This document shows, in pieces, positions 1 to 5,503 of a DNA stretch of 5,503 nucleotides. Numbering within the stretch: the stretch's first letter is position 1; each line of letters opens with the position of its first letter. Under the pieces are notes generated by a model that saw nothing but the letters and a program-made list of their open reading frames with translations, searched no databases and had not been told where the DNA came from. Source of the DNA: Brevundimonas sp. (GTDB lineage: Bacteria > Pseudomonadota > Alphaproteobacteria > Caulobacterales > Caulobacteraceae); the NCBI GenBank assembly GCA_022712235.1, contig JALAGW010000072.1, positions 1 through 5,503 on the forward strand. The letters are read 5' to 3'. The translations under genes and the position numbers were made by a program.

Positions 1-13
1 CCCTCCCGCTCAT

Positions 14-29
14 CCCGGCGGACGCCGGG
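14..29. repeat. Left palindromic unit of the REP-like pair
   Basis: A perfect 7-bp inverted repeat, CCCGGCG / CGCCGGG, with a GA centre. It sits inside the left arm of the larger inverted repeat and is the mirror copy of the unit at 110-125. Neither side has a T-tract, so it does not look like an intrinsic terminator. Confidence 0.75.
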
Positions 30-109
30 GTCCAGTGCGTTGGCTTTAAGTGACAAGGCCCCCGCATCGGAACGGGTTCCCACCGGGTCGCGCATGGCTC
101 TTACTGGAT

Positions 110-125
110 CCCGGCGTCCGCCGGG
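110..125. repeat. Right palindromic unit of the REP-like pair
   Basis: A perfect 7-bp inverted repeat, CCCGGCG / CGCCGGG, with a TC centre. It is the reverse complement of the unit at 14-29. It lies 33 bases beyond the left edge of the etf terminator stem, so it is probably outside the main etf transcript. Confidence 0.75.
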
Positions 126-150
126 ATGAGCGGGGTATGGGGAGCAGATA

Positions 151-186
151 AAAGAAAACGCGCCGGACGGTTTCCCGTCCGGCGCG
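151..186 (-). terminator. Intrinsic terminator of the etfBA operon
   Basis: Positions 159-170 and 175-186 form a perfect 12-bp GC-rich stem (CGCGCCGGACGG with its complement) closed by a four-base loop at 171-174. Read on the minus strand, the stem is followed at once by TTTTCTTT (complement of 151-158). This is the classic stem plus U-tract of a Rho-independent terminator. It begins 24 bases after the etfA stop codon and has no good U-tract on the plus-strand side, so it serves the minus-strand etf transcript. It implies that the operon ends with etfA. Confidence 0.93.
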
Positions 187-210
187 CTTCATGTTCAGTC
201 TGAAGCGCCC

Positions 211-1140
211 CTAACCCAAGGCGGCCATCAGCTCCGGCACGGCGGTCTTGTAGTCGGCGACCAGGCCGTAGTCGGCGATCTGGAAAATCGGGGCGTCGGC
301 GTCCTTGTTGATCGCGACGATGACCTTGGAGTCCTTCATCCCGGCCAGGTGCTGGATGGCGCCTGAGATGCCGATGGCGATGTAGAGGGCCGGGGCCACG
401 ACCTTGCCGGTCTGACCGACCTGATAGTCGTTGGGGGCGTAGCCCGCGTCGACCGCCGCGCGCGAGGCGCCGATGGCGGCGCCCAGCTTGTCGGCCAGGG
501 GCTCCATGACGGCGTGGAACTCTTCGGCCGAACCGAGGGCGCGACCGCCCGAGACGATGATCTTGGCGGCGCCCAGTTCGGGGCGGTCCGACTTGACCAT
601 TTCTTCCGAGACGAAGGCGGTCTTGGGCGCTTCACCGGCGGCGACGCTCTCGACGGAGGCCGAACCGCCTTCGGCGGCGGCGACGAAGGCCGTCGGGCGC
701 ACGGTGATGACCTTTTTGGCGTCGGCGGACTGGACGGTTTCCAGGGCGTTGCCGGCGTAGATCGGGCGCACGAAGGTGTCGCCTGAGACGACCTCGACGA
801 TGTCCGAGATCGGCGCCGTGTCCAGCTTGGCGGCGATACGCGGGGCGAAGTTCTTGCCGTCGGTGTTGGCCGGGGTCAGGATGGCGTCGTAGTTCCCGGC
901 CAGCGGCAGAACGGTGGCCTCGACGGCCTCGGCCAGACCGTGAGCGACGGCGTCGCCCTCGGCCAGCAGCACCTTGCGCACGCCCGAGATCTTGGCGGCG
1001 GCGTCGGCCACGCCCTTGGCGTCCTTGCCCAGGACCAGCACATCCACGTCCGACGAAAGGGCCAGGGCCGCCGTCACGGTCTTGTGGGTGGTGTCGCGAA
1101 CAGCCGAACCGTCGTGGTCGGCGATGACGAGAACGGCCAT
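211..1140 (-). CDS. etfA: Electron transfer flavoprotein subunit alpha
   Basis: A complete 309-residue EtfA, the usual length for the bacterial and mitochondrial type. With EtfB it forms the soluble heterodimer that takes electrons from acyl-CoA and other flavin dehydrogenases and passes them to ETF:ubiquinone oxidoreductase. The N-terminal part (about 1-185) is the alpha/beta domain that packs against EtfB. The C-terminal part (about 190-309) is the FAD domain. Its hallmark motifs are all intact: SGGRALGS (197-204), GASRAAVDAG (224-233), QVGQTGK (240-246), IGISGAIQH (256-264), AINKD (276-280) and the late ADYGLVAD (289-296). The ATG at 1138-1140 shares its A with the etfB TAA stop (TAATG), and an AGGGG at 1148-1152 sits 7 bases upstream, so translation is probably coupled to etfB. 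A strong terminator follows the stop. No truncation or missing motif is seen. The Etf identification is firm; the electron donor range is inferred from the family. Confidence 0.98.
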   Translation of the reverse strand: MAVLVIADHDGSAVRDTTHKTVTAALALSSDVDVLVLGKDAKGVADAAAKISGVRKVLLAEGDAVAHGLAEAVEATVLPLAGNYDAILTPANTDGKNFAPRIAAKLDTAPISDIVEVVSGDTFVRPIYAGNALETVQSADAKKVITVRPTAFVAAAEGGSASVESVAAGEAPKTAFVSEEMVKSDRPELGAAKIIVSGGRALGSAEEFHAVMEPLADKLGAAIGASRAAVDAGYAPNDYQVGQTGKVVAPALYIAIGISGAIQHLAGMKDSKVIVAINKDADAPIFQIADYGLVADYKTAVPELMAALG

Positions 1141-1904
1141 TACAGAACCCCTGCGTCTTTGAGCTTGGAAACCAGTTCGGCCGCATCGGCGACCTTGACG
1201 CCCGCCGAACGCTTCGGCGGCTCCGTCACCTTGAGGACCTTGAGGCGATCCGCGACATCGACGCCGTAGTCGGCGACCGCCTTCATGGCGATCTCCTTCT
1301 TCTTGGCCTTCATGATGTTCGGCAGCGAGGCGTAGCGCGGGGTGTTCAGGCGCAGGTCGACCGAGACCACCGCCGGCAGTTCGGCCGAGACGGTCTGCAG
1401 ACCGCCGTCGACTTCACGCGTGACCACGGCCTTGCCGCCCTCGATGGCCAGCTTGCCGGCGAAGGTGGCCTGGGGCCAGTCCAGCAGGGCGGCCAGCATC
1501 TGGCCGACCGCGTTGTTGTCGCCGTCGATCGACTGCTTGCCCAGCAGGACCAGGTCCGGCTTCTCCTCATCCACGACCGCCTCCAGCAGCTTAGCGACGG
1601 CCAGCGGCTCTAGGTCAGCGTCCGACTGGACCAGAATGCCGCGATCGGCGCCCATGGCCAGGGCCGTGCGGATGGTTTCCTGGGCCTGGGTCACGCCGAT
1701 GGAGACGACGACGATTTCCGTCGCCGTGCCTGCGGCATGGTGTTCCTTGCCTTCCTTCAGGCGCACGGCCTCTTCGACGGCGATTTCGTCGAAGGGGTTC
1801 ATGCTCATCTTGACGTTGGCCAGATCGACGCCGGTCTGGTCAGCCTTGACGCGGGCCTTGACGTTGCTGTCGATCACCCGTTTCACCGGGACGAGTACCT
1901 TCAT
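1140..1904 (-). CDS. etfB: Electron transfer flavoprotein subunit beta
   Basis: A complete EtfB of 254 residues starting from the ATG at 1902-1904. It binds AMP structurally and carries the loop that docks onto partner dehydrogenases. Visible hallmarks are the N-terminus MKVLVPVKRVID, MNPFDEIAVEEA (35-46), the nucleotide-domain segment LGKQSIDGDNNAVGQ (121-135), and RYASLPNIMKAKKK (190-203). The last corresponds to the recognition loop of human ETF-beta, with its key leucine (here L194) and following lysine cluster. The C-terminal arm EPPKRSAGVKV (228-238) is also typical. The frame is open to a GTG at 1914-1916, which would add MDRL. I reject that start because homologues begin at MKVLVPVKR and because GGATAGG, the best ribosome-binding stretch, lies between the GTG and the ATG. 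It is the first gene of a two-gene operon with etfA and is divergent from the gene at 2029. Confidence 0.97.
   Translation of the reverse strand: MKVLVPVKRVIDSNVKARVKADQTGVDLANVKMSMNPFDEIAVEEAVRLKEGKEHHAAGTATEIVVVSIGVTQAQETIRTALAMGADRGILVQSDADLEPLAVAKLLEAVVDEEKPDLVLLGKQSIDGDNNAVGQMLAALLDWPQATFAGKLAIEGGKAVVTREVDGGLQTVSAELPAVVSVDLRLNTPRYASLPNIMKAKKKEIAMKAVADYGVDVADRLKVLKVTEPPKRSAGVKVADAAELVSKLKDAGVL
1148..1152 (-). promoter_or_regulatory. Ribosome binding site of etfA inside the etfB 3' end
   Basis: The minus strand reads AGGGG here, 7 bases before the etfA ATG and within the last codons of etfB. Together with the TAATG stop-start overlap it supports reinitiation or coupled translation, which would help give equal amounts of the two subunits. 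Confidence 0.6.
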
Positions 1905-1907
1905 GAG

Positions 1908-1914
1908 CCTATCC
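1908..1914 (-). promoter_or_regulatory. Probable ribosome binding site deciding the etfB start
   Basis: The minus strand reads GGATAGG, ending 3 bases before the ATG at 1904. It is an imperfect Shine-Dalgarno match with slightly short spacing. It overlaps the alternative GTG start, which has no comparable purine stretch upstream, so it favours the ATG. Confidence 0.45.
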
Positions 1915-1938
1915 ACTTGGTCATCGAAATATGGCCCG

Positions 1939-1969
1939 AGGGATTGGACCGACGAAACCGGCCTGTCAA
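1939..1969 (-). promoter_or_regulatory. Candidate housekeeping promoter of etfBA
   Basis: The minus strand carries a perfect TTGACA (complement of 1964-1969) in the divergent gap, 60 bases upstream of the etfB ATG. After a 14-base spacer it reads GTCCAATC (complement of 1942-1949). This partly matches the Caulobacter-type -10 (GCTANAWC): G at position 1 and the final A-W-C agree. The -35 is good but the -10 is weak, so this is a placement guess based on position and the -35 element. Confidence 0.35.
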
Positions 1970-1982
1970 CGTAACGCTACGT
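1969..1982. promoter_or_regulatory. Short inverted repeat in the divergent promoter region
   Basis: ACGTA (1969-1973) and TACGT (1978-1982) form a 5-bp inverted repeat around ACGC. It touches the candidate etfB -35 and lies 46 bases before the start of the plus-strand gene. This is a plausible place for a regulator acting on either gene, but a repeat this short can occur by chance. Confidence 0.25.
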
Positions 1983-2028
1983 GAACTGCGGTCATGTCGC
2001 GGGCGCATTTTTCATCTATGAGACCTGC

Positions 2029-2370
2029 ATGAAACGCTTTCTGACGATCCGCCGCCTCAGCGTCCTGTTCTTCGGCATCTTCGGCCTGATGATCGCAGGC
2101 GTCTTCGTGTTCCAGCATTACTGGATGGAGCCGGGCGAGCGCTGCGAGGCCGAAGGCAAATGGTACGACATGGAAAGCCGTATCTGCGCCCAGCCCATCT
2201 CCATCGCCGAGATCACCGGCCGCCCCATCGGCGTCAGCCGCGCCGAGGCCTCGGCCGAAAAGAACCGGGAATTGATCGAGATCGAGGATCAGTTGAACGC
2301 CGAGAAGCGCGCTCGCGCTGCGGCGACCGAGGCGGAACGCGCCCGGGTCGCAGCCTTGCAGCAACGCTAG
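2029..2370 (+). CDS. Small single-pass membrane protein, uncharacterised
   Basis: A 113-residue protein of unknown function. The N-terminus is positively charged (MKRFLTIRR), followed by one hydrophobic helix at about 11-30 (SVLFFGIFGLMIAGVFVFQH). A short Cys-containing segment follows (C39 and C53, within ERCEAEGKWYD...SRICAQPIS), then ITGRPIG (62-68) and a charged, alanine/glutamate-rich tail (about 72-113) likely to be helical or coiled coil. By the positive-inside rule the N-terminus is cytoplasmic and the rest periplasmic, where the two cysteines could form a disulfide. I chose the ATG at 2029: GAGA lies 5 bases upstream and the membrane helix then sits near the N-terminus as in typical anchors. 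The frame is open back to a GTG at 1981, which would add 16 unlikely residues. It is divergent from etfB and convergent with the next gene, 19 bases away, so it is probably transcribed alone. I recognise no named family. Confidence 0.8.
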   Translation: MKRFLTIRRLSVLFFGIFGLMIAGVFVFQHYWMEPGERCEAEGKWYDMESRICAQPISIAEITGRPIGVSRAEASAEKNRELIEIEDQLNAEKRARAAATEAERARVAALQQR

Positions 2371-2389
2371 GGACGTCGCAGCGGCGCCT

Positions 2390-3511
2390 TCAGGCGGCGT
2401 CGCGCGGATCCCAGGCGTCAGCTTCCCGCCCCATCAAACCAGTCTCGAAGTCCATGAAGATGTCGATCAGTTCTTCGACCCCGACCGGCGGCGACTTGGG
2501 GCCGAAGCGGAAACGCCAGAAGCTGACGATGTGCTGCACCGCGCCCAGCTGGTCGCCCAGCCGCGCGAACAGGGCCGGCGCCTCCAGCAGGAAGTCCCGG
2601 AAGGCCAGCGGCTTGCCGTCGCGAGTCAGCCCAGCATAGGCGTCGTCGTAATAGCGCAGGGTGCGGCTGACCTCTTCGCAGGTCTTCATGATCCGCCCGC
2701 GCAGAACGCCGCGGCCGCGTTCGATATATTCCCTGGCGGCGCGATCGCTGGGACCGACGGGCGTGACCGCGCCCACCTCGTCCGCCACCACCACGATGTC
2801 GTTCATCAGACTGGCCAGAGCCCACTTGTAATAGAGGAAGCCCTTCCAGCAGAAGACGCCCTCCTGATACTGCTCCGGCTCCAGTCGCAGGGTGGCGCGC
2901 AGGGCCTCCAGCCGGTCGCCCGGCGCGTTGGACAGGATCTTGGTCGCCATGCGCACGGTGGACCCCACCGCCGCCACGTCGCCGCCCATGCTGAGCGTGA
3001 CCAGTGGCTCGATCTCCTTCTGGACGAAGGCCAGCATCTTTTCGAGATCGGCCTCGCTGAGCGCGAAATAGCAGGGCGCCGCGTCGACCTCGCCGCGCCG
3101 CAGCTGTTCGCGCAGCAGGAAGGGGTCCAGCGACGGCAGTTGGTCCATCAGCCGCAGGGTCTTCAGATCGGGATGGTCGGCGGCGATGCCGAACGCCTCC
3201 TGCATGGCGCGCTCGAAGCCGATCTGGTTGACGAAGACGAAGCGCCCCCCGGTCTTTAGGTCGGCGCTGTCGATGGGCACCACCACCTTGGTCGCCACCT
3301 GGCGACGGCCGGGGAAGGAATCCGTCTCGTTGCGCCGCAGCCGATGCTTGATGATCAGCGAAGTGTTCAGCGCCGGGGTGCGGAACATGGGGCGCTCATG
3401 CCAGTCGTCGGTCTCCCCGTGCTCGTCATAGACCTTGAGCAGGTTCAGCACCCGCGCGGTCGAGGCGCTGCGACGCAGGTGTTCCAGATTTCGGACGGCG
3501 CGATCAGTCAT
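2390..3511 (-). CDS. Conserved-looking hypothetical protein, 373 residues
   Basis: I do not recognise this protein. It begins at the ATG at 3509-3511 without a strong Shine-Dalgarno, and its codon use matches its neighbours, so it is very likely a real gene. No signal peptide or clear membrane helix is visible; it looks soluble and cytoplasmic. The N-terminal part (1-60) is Arg/Lys-rich. Next comes a segment of probable beta strands, VATKVVVPIDSADL (72-85) and GGRFVFVNQIGF (88-99). From about 100 to the end it is mostly amphipathic helix. Striking spots are LPSLDPFLLREQLRRG (125-140), the aromatic cluster FCWKGFLYYKW (220-230) and FWRFRFGPKSPP (331-342). There are three cysteines (C147, C221, C278) but no CxxC or other metal motif, no Walker motif and no helix-turn-helix that I can identify. 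It is convergent with the small membrane gene and is separated from the upstream receptor gene by a terminator, so it should have its own promoter in about 3512-3560. Confidence 0.85.
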   Translation of the reverse strand: MTDRAVRNLEHLRRSASTARVLNLLKVYDEHGETDDWHERPMFRTPALNTSLIIKHRLRRNETDSFPGRRQVATKVVVPIDSADLKTGGRFVFVNQIGFERAMQEAFGIAADHPDLKTLRLMDQLPSLDPFLLREQLRRGEVDAAPCYFALSEADLEKMLAFVQKEIEPLVTLSMGGDVAAVGSTVRMATKILSNAPGDRLEALRATLRLEPEQYQEGVFCWKGFLYYKWALASLMNDIVVVADEVGAVTPVGPSDRAAREYIERGRGVLRGRIMKTCEEVSRTLRYYDDAYAGLTRDGKPLAFRDFLLEAPALFARLGDQLGAVQHIVSFWRFRFGPKSPPVGVEELIDIFMDFETGLMGREADAWDPRDAA

Positions 3512-3554
3512 GGCGGCGAGCTTGCCCGCAAAACATGACTAACGGCTTAGCTGA

Positions 3555-3588
3555 CAAAGAAAGAGGGCCGCCTCATCAGAGACGGCCC
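3555..3588 (-). terminator. Intrinsic terminator of the TonB-dependent receptor gene
   Basis: GGGCCG (3565-3570) pairs with CGGCCC (3583-3588). After one C/A mismatch, CTC (3572-3574) pairs with GAG (3579-3581) around an ATCA loop. On the minus strand the stem is followed by TCTTTCTTTG (complement of 3555-3564), a U-rich tail. It begins 27 bases after the receptor stop codon, so the receptor transcript should end before the 373-residue gene downstream. Confidence 0.85.
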
Positions 3589-3615
3589 GGTTCGGTTCGG
3601 GGAGGAAGAAACGAA

Positions 3616-5503
3616 TCAGAAGGTGGTCGTCACCGACAGCCAGAGACGACGGGGCTCCTGATTGTTGGCGTAGAGGTTGGTGTAGGCGATCGCGCCGGTG
3701 TTCACGTTGCTGACGTAGGAGCCGTAGGAGACGAAGTCCTTGTCGAACAGGTTGTAGATCGCGCCGTTGATCGTGACCGCGTCATTGACCTTGTACGATC
3801 CCCCCAGGTGGAAGACCTCATAGGCCTTGTAGTCGCCCCAGGTGGCCTTGGCCCGGCTGTTGGCGCTGTCCTCGCTGCGATAGCGCTCGCTGCGATACTC
3901 GCCGCGCAGCCACAGGTTCAGACGATCCGTGGCGTTCCAGCGCAGGGCGCTGTTCAGGATATGCTTCGGCGTGTCCGACAGCGGCAGACCGGCGTCGTCG
4001 CCGCTTTTGATCTCGGTGTCCGTATAGGTGTAGTTGCCGGTCAGGCTCCAGGCCTCGGCGAGGTTCCAGCGGAACGAGGCCTCGAAGCCCTGGGTCTCGG
4101 CCTCGTCGATATTGACCGTCTGGGAGAAGGTCTCGACGTTGGGCCAGAAGCCGTAGTCGGCGCAGTTCGGCAGGGCCTGCTGGCCGGCCGCGTATTCTTC
4201 CGGCGTCAGGCCGAACGAGCAGTTGTTCAGCGGCTGACCGCTGGCGATCTTGTCGTCGAAGCTGTTGTGGAACAGCGTCAGGCTGGCGCGGAAATTATCC
4301 TGGTTGTCATAGAAGGCCGCCAGTTCGGTCGAGGTCGAGGTTTCCGGCTGCAGCGTCGGGGTGCCGATGGTCGGACGCGTGCCCTGACCGGTGAAGCCGG
4401 TGATGCCGGGGGCGATCTGGTCCAGACGCGGGGTCTTGAAGCCCTGGCTGACGCCGCCCTTCAGGGTCCACTGAGGCGTGGCGTTCCACACCAGATAGGC
4501 GCGCGGGCTGATATGGTCGCCGAAGATGTTGTGCTCGTCGTAGCGAGCGCCCAGGGTCAGGGCCAGGGTGTCGGTGAAGCGCCACTCGTCCTCGGCGAAC
4601 AGGGCCCATTGCTGATGCTCATAGGGAGCCGGGGCGACGCCGTCGACCATCTCGGCGTCCCAGTACTGGCCGCCGATGGTGAAGGTGTGGTTCTTCCAGC
4701 GTGAGAACAGCATGGTGTCGAAGACGGTGTTGGTCGCCGTCAGGGTGCGCGGATCGCCGGCCTTGCCGCCGCCCGGCACGTCGGACGGCAGGATGCGGCC
4801 CAGGGTCTCGCGTTCGTTGCGCGACAGGCTGCTCTGCAACTCGCCGAAGCCCAGGCGCCAGTTGTGCGACAGCACCAGCTCTTCCTGGTTGAACTCCATC
4901 TCGGGGCCATAGCCCGAGGTGCCCAGGGTGCCGAGCTGGGCGGTCGAGTTGTCGTACCACTGACGCGTGACGTCATAGTCCAGCATCAGGTCATGGTCGG
5001 CGTGCGGCGTCAGGGTCAGGCGACCGCCCAGCGACCAGATCTCGTTCTCGACCGGCGAAGGACCGCGCTTGGACACGCCGACTTCCGTCCCGGCGTCATT
5101 GTCATAGGTCAGGTTCGAGGCGTCGCGGGTCTGATAGCGGCCGCGCACGGCCATGCCGAGCAGGTCCTTCACCAGGGGACCGGTGGCGTAGAAGTCGCCG
5201 CCGTGCATATCGCCGAAGCTGGAGTCTTCCTGGACGGTGGCGTTGGCGCTGAAGGCGCCGGTCCAGACGTCGCCGACCTTACGGGTGATGATGTTGACCA
5301 CGCCGCCCATGGCGTCAGATCCATAAAGGGTCGAAACCGGGCCGCGCACGACCTCGATGCGCTCGATGGCCGACATCGGCGGGATGAAGCTGGTCGTGGT
5401 CTCGCCGAAGCCGTTCGGGGTGATCGAACCGGCGGCGTTCTGACGACGGCCGTCAATCAGGATCAGGGTGTAGTCCGACGGCATGCCGCGGATGGAGATG
5501 TTC
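3616..5503 (-). CDS. TonB-dependent outer-membrane receptor, probable ferric-siderophore type (5' end beyond window)
   Basis: The C-terminal 628 residues of a TonB-dependent receptor. The frame runs open off the right edge, with NISIRG directly before the methionine at 5482-5484, so that methionine is internal. Signal peptide, TonB box and early plug are missing. Numbering from that methionine, the rest of the plug is clear: LILIDGRRQN (7-16), IERIEVVRGP (40-49), STLYGSDAMGGVVNIITRK (51-69). The 22-strand-type barrel follows, with LQPETSTSTELA (378-389), NLFDKDF (578-584) and a terminal Phe in SVTTTF, the usual BAM-recognised ending. C422 and C441 are the only cysteines and probably bridge within one extracellular loop. 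The plug wording resembles CirA/FepA/BfrA-like catecholate siderophore receptors (COG4771), so ferric-siderophore uptake is the best guess; the ligand cannot be fixed from this fragment. A terminator follows the TGA stop. Any Fur box or promoter would lie outside the window. Confidence 0.95.
   Translation of the reverse strand, partial: NISIRGMPSDYTLILIDGRRQNAAGSITPNGFGETTTSFIPPMSAIERIEVVRGPVSTLYGSDAMGGVVNIITRKVGDVWTGAFSANATVQEDSSFGDMHGGDFYATGPLVKDLLGMAVRGRYQTRDASNLTYDNDAGTEVGVSKRGPSPVENEIWSLGGRLTLTPHADHDLMLDYDVTRQWYDNSTAQLGTLGTSGYGPEMEFNQEELVLSHNWRLGFGELQSSLSRNERETLGRILPSDVPGGGKAGDPRTLTATNTVFDTMLFSRWKNHTFTIGGQYWDAEMVDGVAPAPYEHQQWALFAEDEWRFTDTLALTLGARYDEHNIFGDHISPRAYLVWNATPQWTLKGGVSQGFKTPRLDQIAPGITGFTGQGTRPTIGTPTLQPETSTSTELAAFYDNQDNFRASLTLFHNSFDDKIASGQPLNNCSFGLTPEEYAAGQQALPNCADYGFWPNVETFSQTVNIDEAETQGFEASFRWNLAEAWSLTGNYTYTDTEIKSGDDAGLPLSDTPKHILNSALRWNATDRLNLWLRGEYRSERYRSEDSANSRAKATWGDYKAYEVFHLGGSYKVNDAVTINGAIYNLFDKDFVSYGSYVSNVNTGAIAYTNLYANNQEPRRLWLSVTTTF

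Larger units (their letters stand above)
5..134. repeat. Paired palindromic (REP/BIME-like) intergenic inverted repeat
   Basis: Two 32-base arms, 5-36 and 103-134, are reverse complements at 31 of 32 positions; the only mismatch pairs G30 with A108. They flank a 66-base centre (37-102). Each arm also contains its own perfect 7-bp palindrome around a 2-base centre: CCCGGCG-GA-CGCCGGG at 14-29 and CCCGGCG-TC-CGCCGGG at 110-125. The element could therefore fold as two small hairpins or one long stem. No ORF in it looks genuine. This arrangement, two inverted palindromic units flanking a short spacer, is the known form of REP doublets (BIMEs), which are mobilised in trans by RAYT transposases. 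It lies just past the etf terminator, a usual position for such elements. The repeat is seen directly; family membership is inferred, because only one copy is visible. Confidence 0.8.

Noticed and set aside
632..1186. Minus-strand 184-codon frame overlapping etfA
   Set aside because: It is an alternative frame of the well-supported etfA, and its translation is Arg/Gly-rich low complexity.
1966..2364. Minus-strand 132-codon frame
   Set aside because: It is antisense to the small membrane protein gene, whose product has a sensible anchor-plus-domain layout while this one does not.
2381..2399. Hairpin CGCC-TTCA-GGCG in the convergent gap
   Set aside because: It has only four continuous base pairs (2385-2388 with 2393-2396), overlaps the TGA stop of the 373-residue gene and has no T-tract on either strand, so it is not supported as an intrinsic terminator.
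2531..3259. Plus-strand open frame of 242 codons
   Set aside because: It is antisense to the 373-residue gene, with a low-complexity His/Gln/Arg-rich translation typical of a shadow frame.
2390..3511. Possible tryptophan 2,3-dioxygenase-like or other haem dioxygenase for the 373-residue protein
   Set aside because: The length and helical content briefly suggested it, but the family's haem-ligand and substrate motifs are not present, so no function is assigned.
3535..4704. Long plus-strand open frame of 389 codons
   Set aside because: It lies antisense to the clear TonB-dependent receptor. Its Val/Gly/Ala-rich product has no domain logic and is the expected shadow of a GC-rich gene with biased third positions.
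211..5503. A single functional cluster joining Etf, the orphan proteins and the receptor
   Set aside because: Terminators, divergent and convergent orientations split the window into at least four transcription units, and no shared pathway can be argued from the sequence.

Overview
The window is GC-rich DNA that looks like the chromosome of an alphaproteobacterium, most likely in the Caulobacterales (Brevundimonas or a relative). That placement is an inference. It rests on strong G/C preference at third codon positions, the character of the EtfA/EtfB proteins, a TonB-dependent receptor, and a paired palindromic intergenic repeat of a type I associate with this group. No phage, insertion-sequence, CRISPR, rRNA or tRNA signal is visible.

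Layout from left to right. Positions 1-158 are non-coding. They hold a large inverted repeat whose two arms are each a perfect small palindrome (REP/BIME-like), followed by a strong intrinsic terminator at 159-186 that reads on the minus strand. Next is the minus-strand operon etfB-etfA (1904 down to 211), encoding both subunits of the electron transfer flavoprotein; the two genes overlap by one base (TAATG). A 124-base divergent intergenic region separates etfB from a plus-strand gene for a 113-residue single-pass membrane protein (2029-2370). That gene converges on a minus-strand gene for a 373-residue protein I do not recognise (2390-3511). A second minus-strand terminator (about 3555-3588) closes a TonB-dependent outer-membrane receptor gene whose 3' part fills 3616-5503. 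Its 5' end, including signal peptide, TonB box and the start of the plug, lies beyond the right edge.

How the genes work together. Only etfB and etfA clearly belong together: their products form the FAD/AMP-containing heterodimer that carries electrons from acyl-CoA and related dehydrogenases to ETF:ubiquinone oxidoreductase. The receptor probably imports a ferric siderophore. The two uncharacterised genes have no demonstrable link to either. Coding density is high and every gene-free stretch is under 300 bases. I see no convincing new multi-gene system. The items most worth following up are the 373-residue orphan, the small membrane protein with a paired-cysteine segment, and the palindromic repeat.
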